Shown here: piece after piece, positions 1-6,940 of the stretch
Position numbering within the stretch: position 1 is the stretch's first letter
Layout: the number at the start of each line of letters is the position of its first letter
Source of the DNA: Desulfobacteraceae bacterium
GTDB lineage: Bacteria; Desulfobacterota; Desulfobacteria; Desulfobacterales; SURF-7
Direction of reading: 5' to 3'
NCBI GenBank assembly: GCA_030619585.1
Contig: JAUXBD010000034.1
Span: 1 to 8,380, forward strand
DNA: 8,380 bases
Notes under the pieces: generated by a model
What the model saw: only the letters and a program-made list of their open reading frames with translations
Databases searched by the model: none
Told to the model about the DNA's origin: nothing
Translations under genes and position numbers: made by a program

Positions 1-90
1 AGAAATGGTACTTGCAATCCTTTTGGGTATGAAATAAACTCCTATTATCATGTATAGAAAGACAGGTCCGCAGGTCTGATATAGACAATT

Positions 91-1551
91 ATGAAACATA
101 TTATATTCGCAATATTCTTTAGTTTTTTATCATCCTTTTTGTTAAGTTGCCCAAAAGCAGGAGCGGAATTAAACAATAAGGTTTACGTTATTGATATCTC
201 AGGGGATGTGGAGCCCGGAATGGCGGCCTTTGTAAAAAGGGCTTTAAGAGATATTCCGGAGGGGTCAAACAACCTTATTGTTTTCAAGATGGATACCTTT
301 GGTGGACGCGTGGATTCCGCCCTGCAGATAGTTGATACAATCGTGAATACTAAAAAGGGCAGAACCATTGCCTTTGTGTCGAAAAAGGCAATCTCCGCAG
401 GGGCTCTTATTGCCCTGTCCTGCAATGAGATTGCCATGAAGCACAATACAACCATAGGTGATTGTGCACCGATCACTTACTCAAAAGAAGGCCCAAAGAT
501 GATGGGGGAAAAATTTCAGTCTCCGCTTCGGGCAAAATTCAGAACCCTTGCAAGACGAAACAAATATCCTGTTGCTCTGGCAGAGGCCATGGTAACCGAC
601 CATATGGAGGTATACAAGGTCAAGATTGATGACAAAACCATATACATGGACGCCCAGGAGTATGCGGATTTAAGCAAGGAAGAAAAGGAAAAAATTACAT
701 CGAAAAAGACAGTCGTGGCCAAAGGCGAGCTTCTCACAATGGATGATACAGAGGCTCTGGATTTTGGTTTTTCAAAAATGAGTAGTGAAAGCATTGATGA
801 GATGCTTGCAAAAATGAAGGTTTCAAACCGTGAAAAAATTACCATTGAACAGAGCTGGTCAGAGACTTTTGTAAGATTTATAACCACTATAGCCCCTATA
901 TTGATGATGATAGGCCTGGCTGCAATCTATACGGAGATAAAGGCTCCCGGATTTGGAGTGCCGGGCATTATCGGGATAATCTGCCTTACTCTTGTTTTTA
1001 TGAACCAGTATACGGTGGGGCTTGCGGACCATACAGAGTTTCTGCTTGTTATGCTGGGGGCTGTTCTTATGGGCCTTGAACTTTTTGTAATCCCTGGTTT
1101 TGGGATTGCCGGGATTGCAGGACTGCTTTGTGTTGCAGCGGGCATGATATTATCCCTGCAGGACTTTGTTATACCGGACCCTGCATTTCCATGGGAAGCA
1201 GACCTGCTTGTTAAAAACGTAACTATGGTTCTCGCCTCATGTCTCTGTGCATTCATTATCTCGCTTTCCCTATTGCGATACGTGCTGACAAAGATATCAA
1301 GAGTGGTCAGCGGGCCTTATCTTGATGTCACGCTTGAGGATTCCCATGCTGATTCAAAGGAATCGCAAAGAGCAAATATCGGAGATGAAGGCACGGCAAT
1401 GACATTTCTACGACCCTCGGGTAAGATGAAAATAGGAAACAATGTGTTTGATGTTATTACAGAGGGTGAATTTCTGGAAAAAGGCACAGCGATTGTAATC
1501 GCAGATATAAAAGGGAACCGTGTGATTGTTTCAAAAAAAGATAAAAAATAA
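91..1551 (+). CDS. nfeD: Long NfeD-family membrane-bound serine protease (ClpP-class domain plus NfeD domain)
   Basis: A 486-residue protein. Residues 1-24 form a signal peptide ending in AGA. Residues 30-240 form a ClpP/S49-like serine protease domain with the MDTFGG strand-turn (67-72), the nucleophile motif ISAGA (Ser102) and TIGDCAPI (121-128). Lys141 in GEKFQ is the likely catalytic base by analogy with the Ser-Lys dyad of the Pyrococcus NfeD homologue PH1510. Several membrane segments follow between about 263 and 397. The C-terminal beta-barrel NfeD (OB-fold) domain at 425-486 contains GTAMTFLRPSG. In the archaeal homologue the protease cleaves the C-terminus of the partner stomatin; here a flotillin-like partner is encoded nearby. 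ATG 91 is the first start after an in-frame TAG at 82-84 and gives an intact signal peptide, but no Shine-Dalgarno is visible. LLSC at 17-20 is only a poor lipobox, so Sec cleavage is preferred. The family call is secure; the substrate is inferred. Confidence 0.93.
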   Translation: MKHIIFAIFFSFLSSFLLSCPKAGAELNNKVYVIDISGDVEPGMAAFVKRALRDIPEGSNNLIVFKMDTFGGRVDSALQIVDTIVNTKKGRTIAFVSKKAISAGALIALSCNEIAMKHNTTIGDCAPITYSKEGPKMMGEKFQSPLRAKFRTLARRNKYPVALAEAMVTDHMEVYKVKIDDKTIYMDAQEYADLSKEEKEKITSKKTVVAKGELLTMDDTEALDFGFSKMSSESIDEMLAKMKVSNREKITIEQSWSETFVRFITTIAPILMMIGLAAIYTEIKAPGFGVPGIIGIICLTLVFMNQYTVGLADHTEFLLVMLGAVLMGLELFVIPGFGIAGIAGLLCVAAGMILSLQDFVIPDPAFPWEADLLVKNVTMVLASCLCAFIISLSLLRYVLTKISRVVSGPYLDVTLEDSHADSKESQRANIGDEGTAMTFLRPSGKMKIGNNVFDVITEGEFLEKGTAIVIADIKGNRVIVSKKDKK

Positions 1552-1591
1552 ATGCTGGAACACTGAAATTAAAGGATGAAGGGAAATAAGA

Positions 1592-1680
1592 CCCGTGGAT
1601 AAACGCATATATTCACAAATAAAACAAAAACAATTTGTTAGTTTTTTAAAAATCCTTTAAATCTGCGTTTATCTGCGTCC
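1592..1680. repeat. Degenerate inverted-repeat element between the two NfeD genes
   Basis: GATAAACGCATAT at 1598-1610 and ATCTGCGTTTATC at 1661-1673 are inverted copies with one mismatch over 13 bases. They enclose an A/T-rich core in which A-runs and T-runs can also pair imperfectly (about 1620-1650). The right arm continues as a short tandem, ATCTGCGT-TT-ATCTGCGT. From memory, similar GATAAACGCAGAT-type palindromes recur in intergenic DNA of several bacteria, but this window has only one copy, so its repetitive nature is inferred. It interrupts an otherwise coherent gene cluster and may act as an RNA hairpin that separates expression of the two NfeD genes. Confidence 0.55.
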
Positions 1681-1696
1681 TAAAAAACATCAAAAA

Positions 1697-1733
1697 GCCA
1701 GCGCGTTAGCGTGCTACCTTATAAAAATCTGGC
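1697..1733 (+). other. Small stem-loop just upstream of the short NfeD gene
   Basis: GCCAG (1697-1701) can pair with CTGGC (1729-1733). Alternatively AGCGCG and CGTGCT pair around a TTAG loop at 1700-1715, with one G-U pair. The structure ends two bases before the AAGGA ribosome binding site (1736-1740). It may shape the leader RNA, but it is short and could be chance. Confidence 0.25.
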
Positions 1734-1746
1734 ATAAGGAAAACAG

Positions 1747-2241
1747 ATGAGCAAAAACATTATTCTGCCGATCATTCTTCAGCTTGCGGGGGTAGCGGTT
1801 GTTATTGCAGAGATCATACTTCCCTCAGGCGGCCTGCTCTCGATTCTTGCCATGGGGCTTATCGGGTATTCTCTTTATATTGTGTTTGATACCATATCCA
1901 CCCCTGCCGGCTTTGTCTTTGTGGCTGCGGATATCATTATGCTGCCGGTTCTTATAATTGTGGGGATAAAGCTTCTTGCAAAGTCACCGGTCACATTAAG
2001 AAAAGAGCTCTCAAGCAAAGATGGTGTTACATCTCAATCACATGAACTTGAGGAGTATATAGGTAAAAAAGGCACCGCCGTAACCAACCTTCGCCCATCA
2101 GGAATCGCCCTTATCAGCGGCAAAAGAGTTGACGTTGTAAGTCGCGGAGAGTATATTGATAAAAATTCCAGGATCACGGTCTTATCTGTTGCAGGCAACC
2201 AGATCATTGTAAATGAAATTACCGTAAACGATAAACATTAA
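1747..2241 (+). CDS. Short NfeD-family membrane protein
   Basis: A 164-residue protein without a protease domain. Hydrophobic helices lie at about 6-24, 29-49 and 54-76, followed by a linker and a C-terminal NfeD beta-barrel domain at 105-158. Its GTAVTNLRPSG (109-119) matches the equivalent GTAMTFLRPSG of the long NfeD protein, so the two share this domain. Short NfeD proteins are commonly encoded beside SPFH proteins and are thought to act as their membrane partners. The start is supported by AAGGA at 1736-1740, six bases before the ATG. The stop overlaps the ribosome binding site of the next gene (AAGGAG at 2241-2246), which suggests coordinated translation with the flotillin-like gene. 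The family is secure; the biochemical role is inferred. Confidence 0.9.
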   Translation: MSKNIILPIILQLAGVAVVIAEIILPSGGLLSILAMGLIGYSLYIVFDTISTPAGFVFVAADIIMLPVLIIVGIKLLAKSPVTLRKELSSKDGVTSQSHELEEYIGKKGTAVTNLRPSGIALISGKRVDVVSRGEYIDKNSRITVLSVAGNQIIVNEITVNDKH

Positions 2242-2253
2242 AGGAGATGTGCC

Positions 2254-3231
2254 ATGAAACTTAGTTTTATACTGATGCTTTTTCTTGTAATTGCCGGAAT
2301 TGTTCTTCTGTATTTTATCGGGTCAGCAATCTCCCTTTGGGTTCAGGCACTGGTTTCAGGTGCTCGTGTGGGCCTGTTTAATATAATATTCATGCGTTTT
2401 CGAAAAGTCCCGCCAAAACTTATTGTTGAATCAAAGATAATGTCTGTAAAGGCCGGGATTGATATTACCACCGATGATCTTGAATCTCACTATCTTGCCG
2501 GAGGAAATGTGGGGAGGGTGATACAGTCTTTAATCGCTGCGGACAAGGCTAACATTGAGCTGGAGTTTAATCGTGCTGCAGCGATTGATCTTGCCGGCAG
2601 GGATGTGCTGGAGGCTGTTCAGATGAGTGTAAATCCAAAGGTCATTGAAACACCTCTGGTCGCTGCCATGGCAAAAGACGGTATCCAGCTTAAGGCTCTA
2701 TCCCGTGTAACGGTTCGTGCAAACATTGACAGGCTTGTTGGCGGTGCAGGGGAAGAGACGATTCTTGCACGGGTGGGAGAAGGGATCGTAACCACCATCG
2801 GCTCTGCAGATACGCATAAGCTGGTTCTTGAAAACCCGGATATGATCTCCAAAAGGGTTCTTGAAAAGGGCCTTGATTCAGGAACCGCCTACGATATTCT
2901 TTCCATTGATATCGCAGATGTTGATGTTGGCAAAAATATAGGAGCTGAACTGGAGACAGACCGTGCAGAGGCTGACAAAAAAATTGCCCAGGCAAAGGCA
3001 GAAGAAAGAAGGGCCATGGCCTTTGCCCGTGAACAGGAGATGAAGGCAAAAGTTGAAGAGATGAGGGCAAAGGTTGTTGAGGCAGAGGCCCAGATCCCCA
3101 TTGCCATGTCAGATGCTTTCAGAAAAGGCAACCTGGGGATAATGGACTATTACAAAATGAAAAATATCATGGCAGATACCGAGATGAGAGACAAGATAGC
3201 ATCTCCTGACGATAAAACACCGCAGGAGTAA
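2254..3231 (+). CDS. floA: Flotillin-like SPFH-domain protein FloA
   Basis: A 325-residue protein, close to the roughly 330 residues of bacterial FloA (YqfA family). A hydrophobic N-terminal segment (about 3-29) anchors it in the membrane. It is followed by the family-specific region with KAGIDITTDDLESHYLAGGNV (66-86), an SPFH/band-7 domain (about 120-235) and an Ala/Glu/Lys-rich coiled coil (about 233-281) with repeated EA and KA units typical of flotillins. FloA proteins oligomerise in membrane microdomains and help organise signalling and membrane fluidity, as shown in Bacillus. AAGGAG at 2241-2246, seven bases upstream, gives a strong start. The position after short and long NfeD genes is the classical arrangement. 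Assignment is by sequence pattern and is strong; the physiological role in this organism is inferred. Confidence 0.95.
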   Translation: MKLSFILMLFLVIAGIVLLYFIGSAISLWVQALVSGARVGLFNIIFMRFRKVPPKLIVESKIMSVKAGIDITTDDLESHYLAGGNVGRVIQSLIAADKANIELEFNRAAAIDLAGRDVLEAVQMSVNPKVIETPLVAAMAKDGIQLKALSRVTVRANIDRLVGGAGEETILARVGEGIVTTIGSADTHKLVLENPDMISKRVLEKGLDSGTAYDILSIDIADVDVGKNIGAELETDRAEADKKIAQAKAEERRAMAFAREQEMKAKVEEMRAKVVEAEAQIPIAMSDAFRKGNLGIMDYYKMKNIMADTEMRDKIASPDDKTPQE

Positions 3232-3244
3232 GGGTAAACAGCTT

Positions 3245-3772
3245 ATGGATCTTGATAACCTTATACCTATTATATTCGTACTGATCTTTGTTGTTTCCCA
3301 GATCTTCAAAAGCATGGTCTCCCAAAAAAAAGACCCTTCCAAAAAGAAGACGGGCGGTAAGCCAGGGTTAAAAGGCATGCTGGCAGAAATTTCATCACAG
3401 ATAAAAAAGGAGATTGAAGCTGCAAACGCTCCGGCTCAACCCCAGCCGCAACCATCTTCAGGCTGGGAGAAAGTGATGCCCCCAAAACCTGAAAAAGCTT
3501 CTGAGCATATACCGGTTCCCACACCAAAACAGGCCAAAGTCAGCAATAAAAAAAAAGAGGTTAAAGCCCCCCCGATATTGCATAAAAAAGGAGCTGCAGA
3601 GAGGAAATTCCCTGAAAAAAAAGTGCCCGTAAAACCGATTGCTACTGAAAAGAGATCGTTTCCTGAAACTCTTGATTATACTACCGAAGGCCTGCGAAGA
3701 GCAGTTGTATGGTCGGAAATACTTGCCCCGCCTTTGGCTCTTAGAGATAGCGCAGAGAATGATAGATTTTAA
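3245..3772 (+). CDS. Single-pass membrane protein with Lys/Pro-rich linker and C-terminal WSEIL motif
   Basis: A 175-residue protein that I cannot name. Residues 5-23 form one transmembrane helix with a very short N-terminus. Residues 24-145 are a low-complexity cytoplasmic tail rich in Lys, Pro, Ala and Glu, including PAQPQPQP at 63-70, and probably disordered. The C-terminus (149-167) is compact, with the pattern LRRAVVWSEILAPPLALR. I recall similar LR.AV.(W/Y)SEIL tails ending small membrane proteins in other bacteria, which suggests a docking motif. The gene starts 13 bp after floA on the same strand, with AGGG at 3231-3234 as the likely ribosome binding site, so it probably belongs to the NfeD-FloA operon. 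A role as an adaptor linking FloA assemblies to a soluble partner is only a guess. Confidence 0.8.
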   Translation: MDLDNLIPIIFVLIFVVSQIFKSMVSQKKDPSKKKTGGKPGLKGMLAEISSQIKKEIEAANAPAQPQPQPSSGWEKVMPPKPEKASEHIPVPTPKQAKVSNKKKEVKAPPILHKKGAAERKFPEKKVPVKPIATEKRSFPETLDYTTEGLRRAVVWSEILAPPLALRDSAENDRF

Positions 3773-3818
3773 AAAAAGTTTGCTGGATTTTATATGGCAA
3801 ACCGGTTAATAAAGATGA

Positions 3819-5018
3819 ATGAAGATTTTTTTTGCACTTCTAATCGTCATAATCCTGGCTTTTAGCGGGTACCACCTTACCTTTCGCAGTTTCCGGTTGC
3901 CGCTTTTTGCACGCAAGTTCTACCTGACCGGCACCGAGTTTCTTTTTCTGGGGCTACTCCTTGGCCCACAGTTCTTAAATATCCTGGATGAACAGACATG
4001 CAGGGGGTTAGAGCCATTGGCGGCGCTACTTTTGGGATGGATCGGCCTGATATTCGGGTTTCAATTTGAAGTTGTTAAACTCAAACGGTTTCTCCCTGAA
4101 TTTTTTCTTGCAGCTGTTTCTGAAGGGATTTTAACATTCATACCTGTTTTTTGCGGAGTATATTTTGCACTTCCTTTATTTATAGAGATTACAGGTCCCA
4201 TAAAAATAGTTACCGCCCTTGCCATGGCATCTGCGGCCACCTGTACTGCCCATGCAGGAATTGCCCTGCTTGCTCCGGACTCTGTTGCCGGTCGCCAGAA
4301 CACTGTAAAACTTTTGCAGTATATATCCAGCATTGACAGCCTTGTTGCTCTTCTGATATTCAACCTTGCATTTTTTTTCCGATCGTCCCTTTTTGCAGGG
4401 CCATCATGGGTAAGAGAGCTGGGGATAGGATTTGTAATCAGCGTCGTTGCGTGTGTCAGCCTTCTTGTCCTGTACCTTCTTTTCCTTTCCCAGAAAAGAA
4501 GCGAGCAGGAACTTACTCTGGTTGTTATAGGCATGACAGTATTTATAAGTGGTACTGCTTCAATAATAAATTACTCACCATTGCTTACAAATTTTTTTAT
4601 GGGGTTTTGCATCGCAAACCTTACAAGGGATAAAGAAAGAATATACAACATTCTTATAAGTGTTGAAAAACCTATTTATATTCTTCTCCTGTTTTTCCTG
4701 GGAGGAACGATGCAACTTGGATCGGCATGGATTATATATGCTGCAGCCGGTTACTGCCTTTTAAGGGGCCTGGGGAAATTCACCGGAGGATATATTATCA
4801 CAAAGGCAGTCTCAAAGTTGAAGCATCAACCCGCTTTTTTGGGTTTTGGTATGCTTGAACAGGGAGGACTTTCATTTGCCATTTTGTTTGATTTTCAAAA
4901 AGCGTTTCCCTTTGAAACAACCATGTATGTGGTCAGTATGGCTCTTTTTGCCATACTGTTCAATGACTTTTTAAGCCCGTTTTTTCTTAAACAGCTGCTG
5001 AAAGAGGGTGAAAAATGA
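3819..5018 (+). CDS. CPA2-family cation:proton antiporter-like membrane protein (first of tandem pair)
   Basis: A 399-residue, almost entirely hydrophobic protein with roughly a dozen membrane helices. It matches the Na+/H+ exchanger fold of the CPA2 family: an early FLFLGLLLGP segment (41-50), GWIGLIFGFQFE (73-84), the unwound-helix region ATCTAHAG (140-147), an acidic centre ISSIDSLVALLIF (169-181) with Asp173, and a late LGFGMLEQGGLSFAI helix. Asp173 sits where canonical antiporters carry Asp-Asp or Asn-Asp, but here it is preceded by Ile. No RCK/TrkA nucleotide-binding tail is present, so it ends with the membrane domain. ATG 3819 is poorly supported by a ribosome binding site (only AAAG at 3812-3815). 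An overlapping ATG at 3815 is in another frame. The last four bases overlap the next antiporter gene. The ion transported is not readable from sequence. Confidence 0.85.
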   Translation: MKIFFALLIVIILAFSGYHLTFRSFRLPLFARKFYLTGTEFLFLGLLLGPQFLNILDEQTCRGLEPLAALLLGWIGLIFGFQFEVVKLKRFLPEFFLAAVSEGILTFIPVFCGVYFALPLFIEITGPIKIVTALAMASAATCTAHAGIALLAPDSVAGRQNTVKLLQYISSIDSLVALLIFNLAFFFRSSLFAGPSWVRELGIGFVISVVACVSLLVLYLLFLSQKRSEQELTLVVIGMTVFISGTASIINYSPLLTNFFMGFCIANLTRDKERIYNILISVEKPIYILLLFFLGGTMQLGSAWIIYAAAGYCLLRGLGKFTGGYIITKAVSKLKHQPAFLGFGMLEQGGLSFAILFDFQKAFPFETTMYVVSMALFAILFNDFLSPFFLKQLLKEGEK

Positions 5019-6367
5019 CCCCTTTACAAAAGCGAGACAATCTTTTGACCTGTTTTATGATACTGGTCCTGCTGACGCTTTTTGTTTTGTGGCTGAAAAG
5101 CATCCCTTTTGAATCAAGCTGGCAAAGGGCCGGCCTTATAAACCTGTCTTTGGGCTTTGTAATGCTGGCAGCTTATGTGACCGCAAGAATACTTTCAATC
5201 ATTGGGCTTCCCCTGATCAGCGGGTGCATTTTTGCAGGGATTATTGCCGGGCCATATGTCAGTGGTTTTCTTTCAATAGAAATGGTTGATCAGCTAAAAC
5301 TTGTTGACGAGCTGGCCTTAAGCTTTATCGCCCTTACGGCAGGCGGAGAACTTCGCCTGCAATCGCTAAAAAAGCGCAAAAAAGCCATTATCCTTAACAT
5401 TGTGCTGCAAACCGTGGTTATTTGTTGCCTCGTATCAGGATTTGTAACATCAGCAGGACATTTTTTTGCATTTACCGGCAATCTTTCTTCCGTTCAGATA
5501 ATCGTGCTTGCAATACTTTTAGGTGTTATATCTGTGGCCAGGTCACCGTCTTCTACAATTGCCATTATAAGCGAATGCCGGGCTCGGGGTCCTTTTACAG
5601 AAACAGTTCTTGGTGTGACCGTTTTGATAGACGTACTTATCATCGTGTTTTTTACATTTGCACTGGCTGTTGCAAAGGTAATCATAACAGGCAGCGCTGT
5701 AATGGATCTTCAGGTGTTTGCAGCACTGTCAGCAGAGATGATAGTTTCTCTTTTGGTGGGTGTGGGCCTGGGCTTGATCATTTCGTTTCATATTAAGCGA
5801 TTCGGAAAAGACCTTACGCTGTTTCTACTTTTTCTTGCATTTGCCGTAACTAAAACATCTTTATGGCTCAGCGGTTTTATGGACAGCCAGTTTAATATAT
5901 CTTTGCACCTGGAGCCTTTACTGATCTGCATGAGTGCGGGGTTTTTTGTACAGAACTTCAGCGGAGTCGGAGACGATTTTATGGAAAGCATGGACCGCAT
6001 GGCCCTGCCTATCTATGTGCTTTTTTTCTCCCTGGCAGGTGCTGCCCTTAATCTTGACTCTCTGCGAATCTGCTGGTCCATGGCCCTGTGCCTGGTTGTA
6101 ATCCGTATTTTTGGAATTTTACTGGCCACCTTTATTGCAGGAACGATTAGCCGTGATCCTGCATGTCACAGACAATCAGCATGGATGGCATATATAACCC
6201 AGGCAGGAGTTGCGATCGGGCTGGCCCAGCTGGCCCAGCGCCAGTTCCCGGAAATAGGAGTGTATCTTATAACTCTGGTGCTTGCTGTGATATCGATCAA
6301 TCAGATAATAGGTCCCATTGCATTTAAAATCGCTCTTGGTATTGTAAAAGAGGTTGGGAAGCGTTGA
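5015..6367 (+). CDS. CPA2-family cation:proton antiporter-like membrane protein (second of tandem pair)
   Basis: A 450-residue polytopic protein of the sodium/proton exchanger superfamily. Visible signatures are GLPLISGCIFAGIIAGPYVSG (64-84) for the first core helices, ELALSFIALTAGGEL (99-113), the discontinuous-helix segment SVARSPSSTIAII (173-185), the acidic centre VTVLIDVLIIVFF (201-213) with Asp206, LEPLLICMSAGFF (299-311) and the penultimate-helix motif YITQAGVAIGLA (393-404). It ends shortly after the last helix with no regulatory domain. The ATGA overlap with the preceding gene indicates translational coupling, and the shared core motifs mark the two as distant paralogues. They could work as two separate carriers or as a heterodimer, since this fold is normally dimeric. 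No ribosome binding site beyond GAGGG at 5004-5008 is seen. Substrate is unknown. Confidence 0.88.
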   Translation: MTPLQKRDNLLTCFMILVLLTLFVLWLKSIPFESSWQRAGLINLSLGFVMLAAYVTARILSIIGLPLISGCIFAGIIAGPYVSGFLSIEMVDQLKLVDELALSFIALTAGGELRLQSLKKRKKAIILNIVLQTVVICCLVSGFVTSAGHFFAFTGNLSSVQIIVLAILLGVISVARSPSSTIAIISECRARGPFTETVLGVTVLIDVLIIVFFTFALAVAKVIITGSAVMDLQVFAALSAEMIVSLLVGVGLGLIISFHIKRFGKDLTLFLLFLAFAVTKTSLWLSGFMDSQFNISLHLEPLLICMSAGFFVQNFSGVGDDFMESMDRMALPIYVLFFSLAGAALNLDSLRICWSMALCLVVIRIFGILLATFIAGTISRDPACHRQSAWMAYITQAGVAIGLAQLAQRQFPEIGVYLITLVLAVISINQIIGPIAFKIALGIVKEVGKR

Positions 6368-6664
6368 AATGAAAAAACAGAGGACATGGCTCTTCATGCT
6401 TGACACAGATTATTAAAAACGGATGCTGAAATGCATACCCTTCTTTGTTCATACCCCCCGGTTTTGATAGTCATTTATGACAGGCTATTTTTGCCATTTG
6501 GTTAAAATTATTCCGTATGGAACTACTGAACTTTGCACTGGAATGGATTAAAGACACAATTTGTATGTAATAAACTACCCAATTATCTTCCCGTATCAAA
6601 ACTCAAAAATTAACATCTTTTCATAACTAATTAATATAAATACAGATATCGCCATAAGTCCACT
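6368..6664. other. AT-rich intergenic region upstream of the sigma-54 promoter
   Basis: No convincing gene is found here. The stretch contains a perfect 12-base palindrome GTCATTTATGAC at 6470-6481 and two CATACCC copies (6434-6440 and 6450-6456). It also has a 9-base inverted pair, GTTTTGATA (6461-6469) and TATCAAAAC (6594-6602), and a very AT-rich block at 6598-6650. Such a layout fits an enhancer region for an activator of sigma-54 polymerase, but none of the sites is assigned to a known regulator. I see no good Rho-independent terminator after the antiporter gene. Confidence 0.4.
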
Positions 6665-6680
6665 TGGCACAGCACTTGCT
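6665..6680 (+). promoter_or_regulatory. Sigma-54 (-24/-12) promoter, consensus quality
   Basis: TGGCAC (6665-6670), a five-base spacer and TTGCT (6676-6680) match the sigma-54 consensus TGGCAC-N5-TTGCW at every defining base, including the invariant GG and GC at the correct separation. Transcription would begin near 6691, about 35 bases before the ATG at 6726. It predicts that the downstream small membrane protein depends on RpoN and an enhancer-binding activator. Confidence 0.8.
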
Positions 6681-6725
6681 AAACCTAATATAGACAAAGA
6701 AACGGATAAGGTCCAGGAGGTTAGC

Positions 6726-6932
6726 ATGCCCTATAAAAAACAAAGCTCAATAATATCTGACCTTGCAAGAGTCGCTGCCATGTTTGGTGTAATTTTCCTG
6801 TCTATCATCGCTGTTAAACTTGTCGGCTTTTTTTCACGGAATGACAATTCTACTCTGCTAAAACCAAATCCTTCGGCTTCTCTGGCAGACATAGTTAACG
6901 TAAAAAAATCGATTGGTTTTCAAAATAACTAA
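6726..6932 (+). CDS. Small single-pass membrane protein, function unknown
   Basis: A 68-residue protein that I do not recognise. A short basic N-terminus (MPYKKQ) precedes a hydrophobic segment at about residues 14-36 (from DLARVAAMFG to VGFF), then a polar 32-residue tail with no Cys and no obvious motif. The positive-inside rule suggests the N-terminus is cytoplasmic and the tail periplasmic; it could also be an uncleaved signal anchor. Translation is strongly supported by AGGAGG at 6715-6720, five bases before the ATG, and transcription by the consensus sigma-54 promoter 46 bases upstream. It stands alone with no partner gene in the same direction for over 400 bp. No clear terminator follows. 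Confidence 0.8.
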   Translation: MPYKKQSSIISDLARVAAMFGVIFLSIIAVKLVGFFSRNDNSTLLKPNPSASLADIVNVKKSIGFQNN

Positions 6933-6940
6933 TCATAAAC

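Noticed and set aside
2..37. Possible C-terminal tail of an upstream gene (EMVLAILLGMK, stop at 35-37).
   Set aside because: Only 11 codons are inside the window, and another frame is open to 57, so coding cannot be judged.
63..78. Tandem CAGGTCCG-CAGGTCTG just before the first gene.
   Set aside because: Two 8-base near-copies are too short to call a regulatory site, and the AGG is too far from the ATG to be its ribosome binding site.
142..150. Lipobox-like LLSC in the signal peptide of the long NfeD protein.
   Set aside because: Leu at the -2 position is atypical, and a normal signal-peptidase site (AGA) follows, as expected for this family.
1729..1746. CTGGCATAAGG before the short NfeD gene as a -24 box.
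   Set aside because: TGGCAT is not followed by TTGC at the required spacing.
2690..3070. Minus-strand open frame of 126 codons inside floA.
   Set aside because: It is antisense to a clearly conserved coding region, its composition is rich in Pro/Gln/Leu repeats, and it has no family resemblance: a shadow of the floA codons.
4061..4534. Minus-strand open frame of 157 codons inside the first antiporter.
   Set aside because: It mirrors the codon pattern of a hydrophobic protein on the plus strand and shows no motifs of its own.
5422..5796. Plus-strand 124-codon frame inside the second antiporter.
   Set aside because: It is rich in Cys, Arg and Tyr with no recognisable domain, and overlaps conserved antiporter motifs in another frame.
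6369..6416. A 15-codon frame (MKKQRTWLFMLDTDY) right after the second antiporter.
   Set aside because: It is too short and has no ribosome binding site, no attenuator-like structure and no codon run.
6461..6602. Nine-base inverted pair GTTTTGATA and TATCAAAAC about 125 bp apart.
   Set aside because: In AT-rich DNA of this length such a pair is not unlikely by chance, and no third copy is present.
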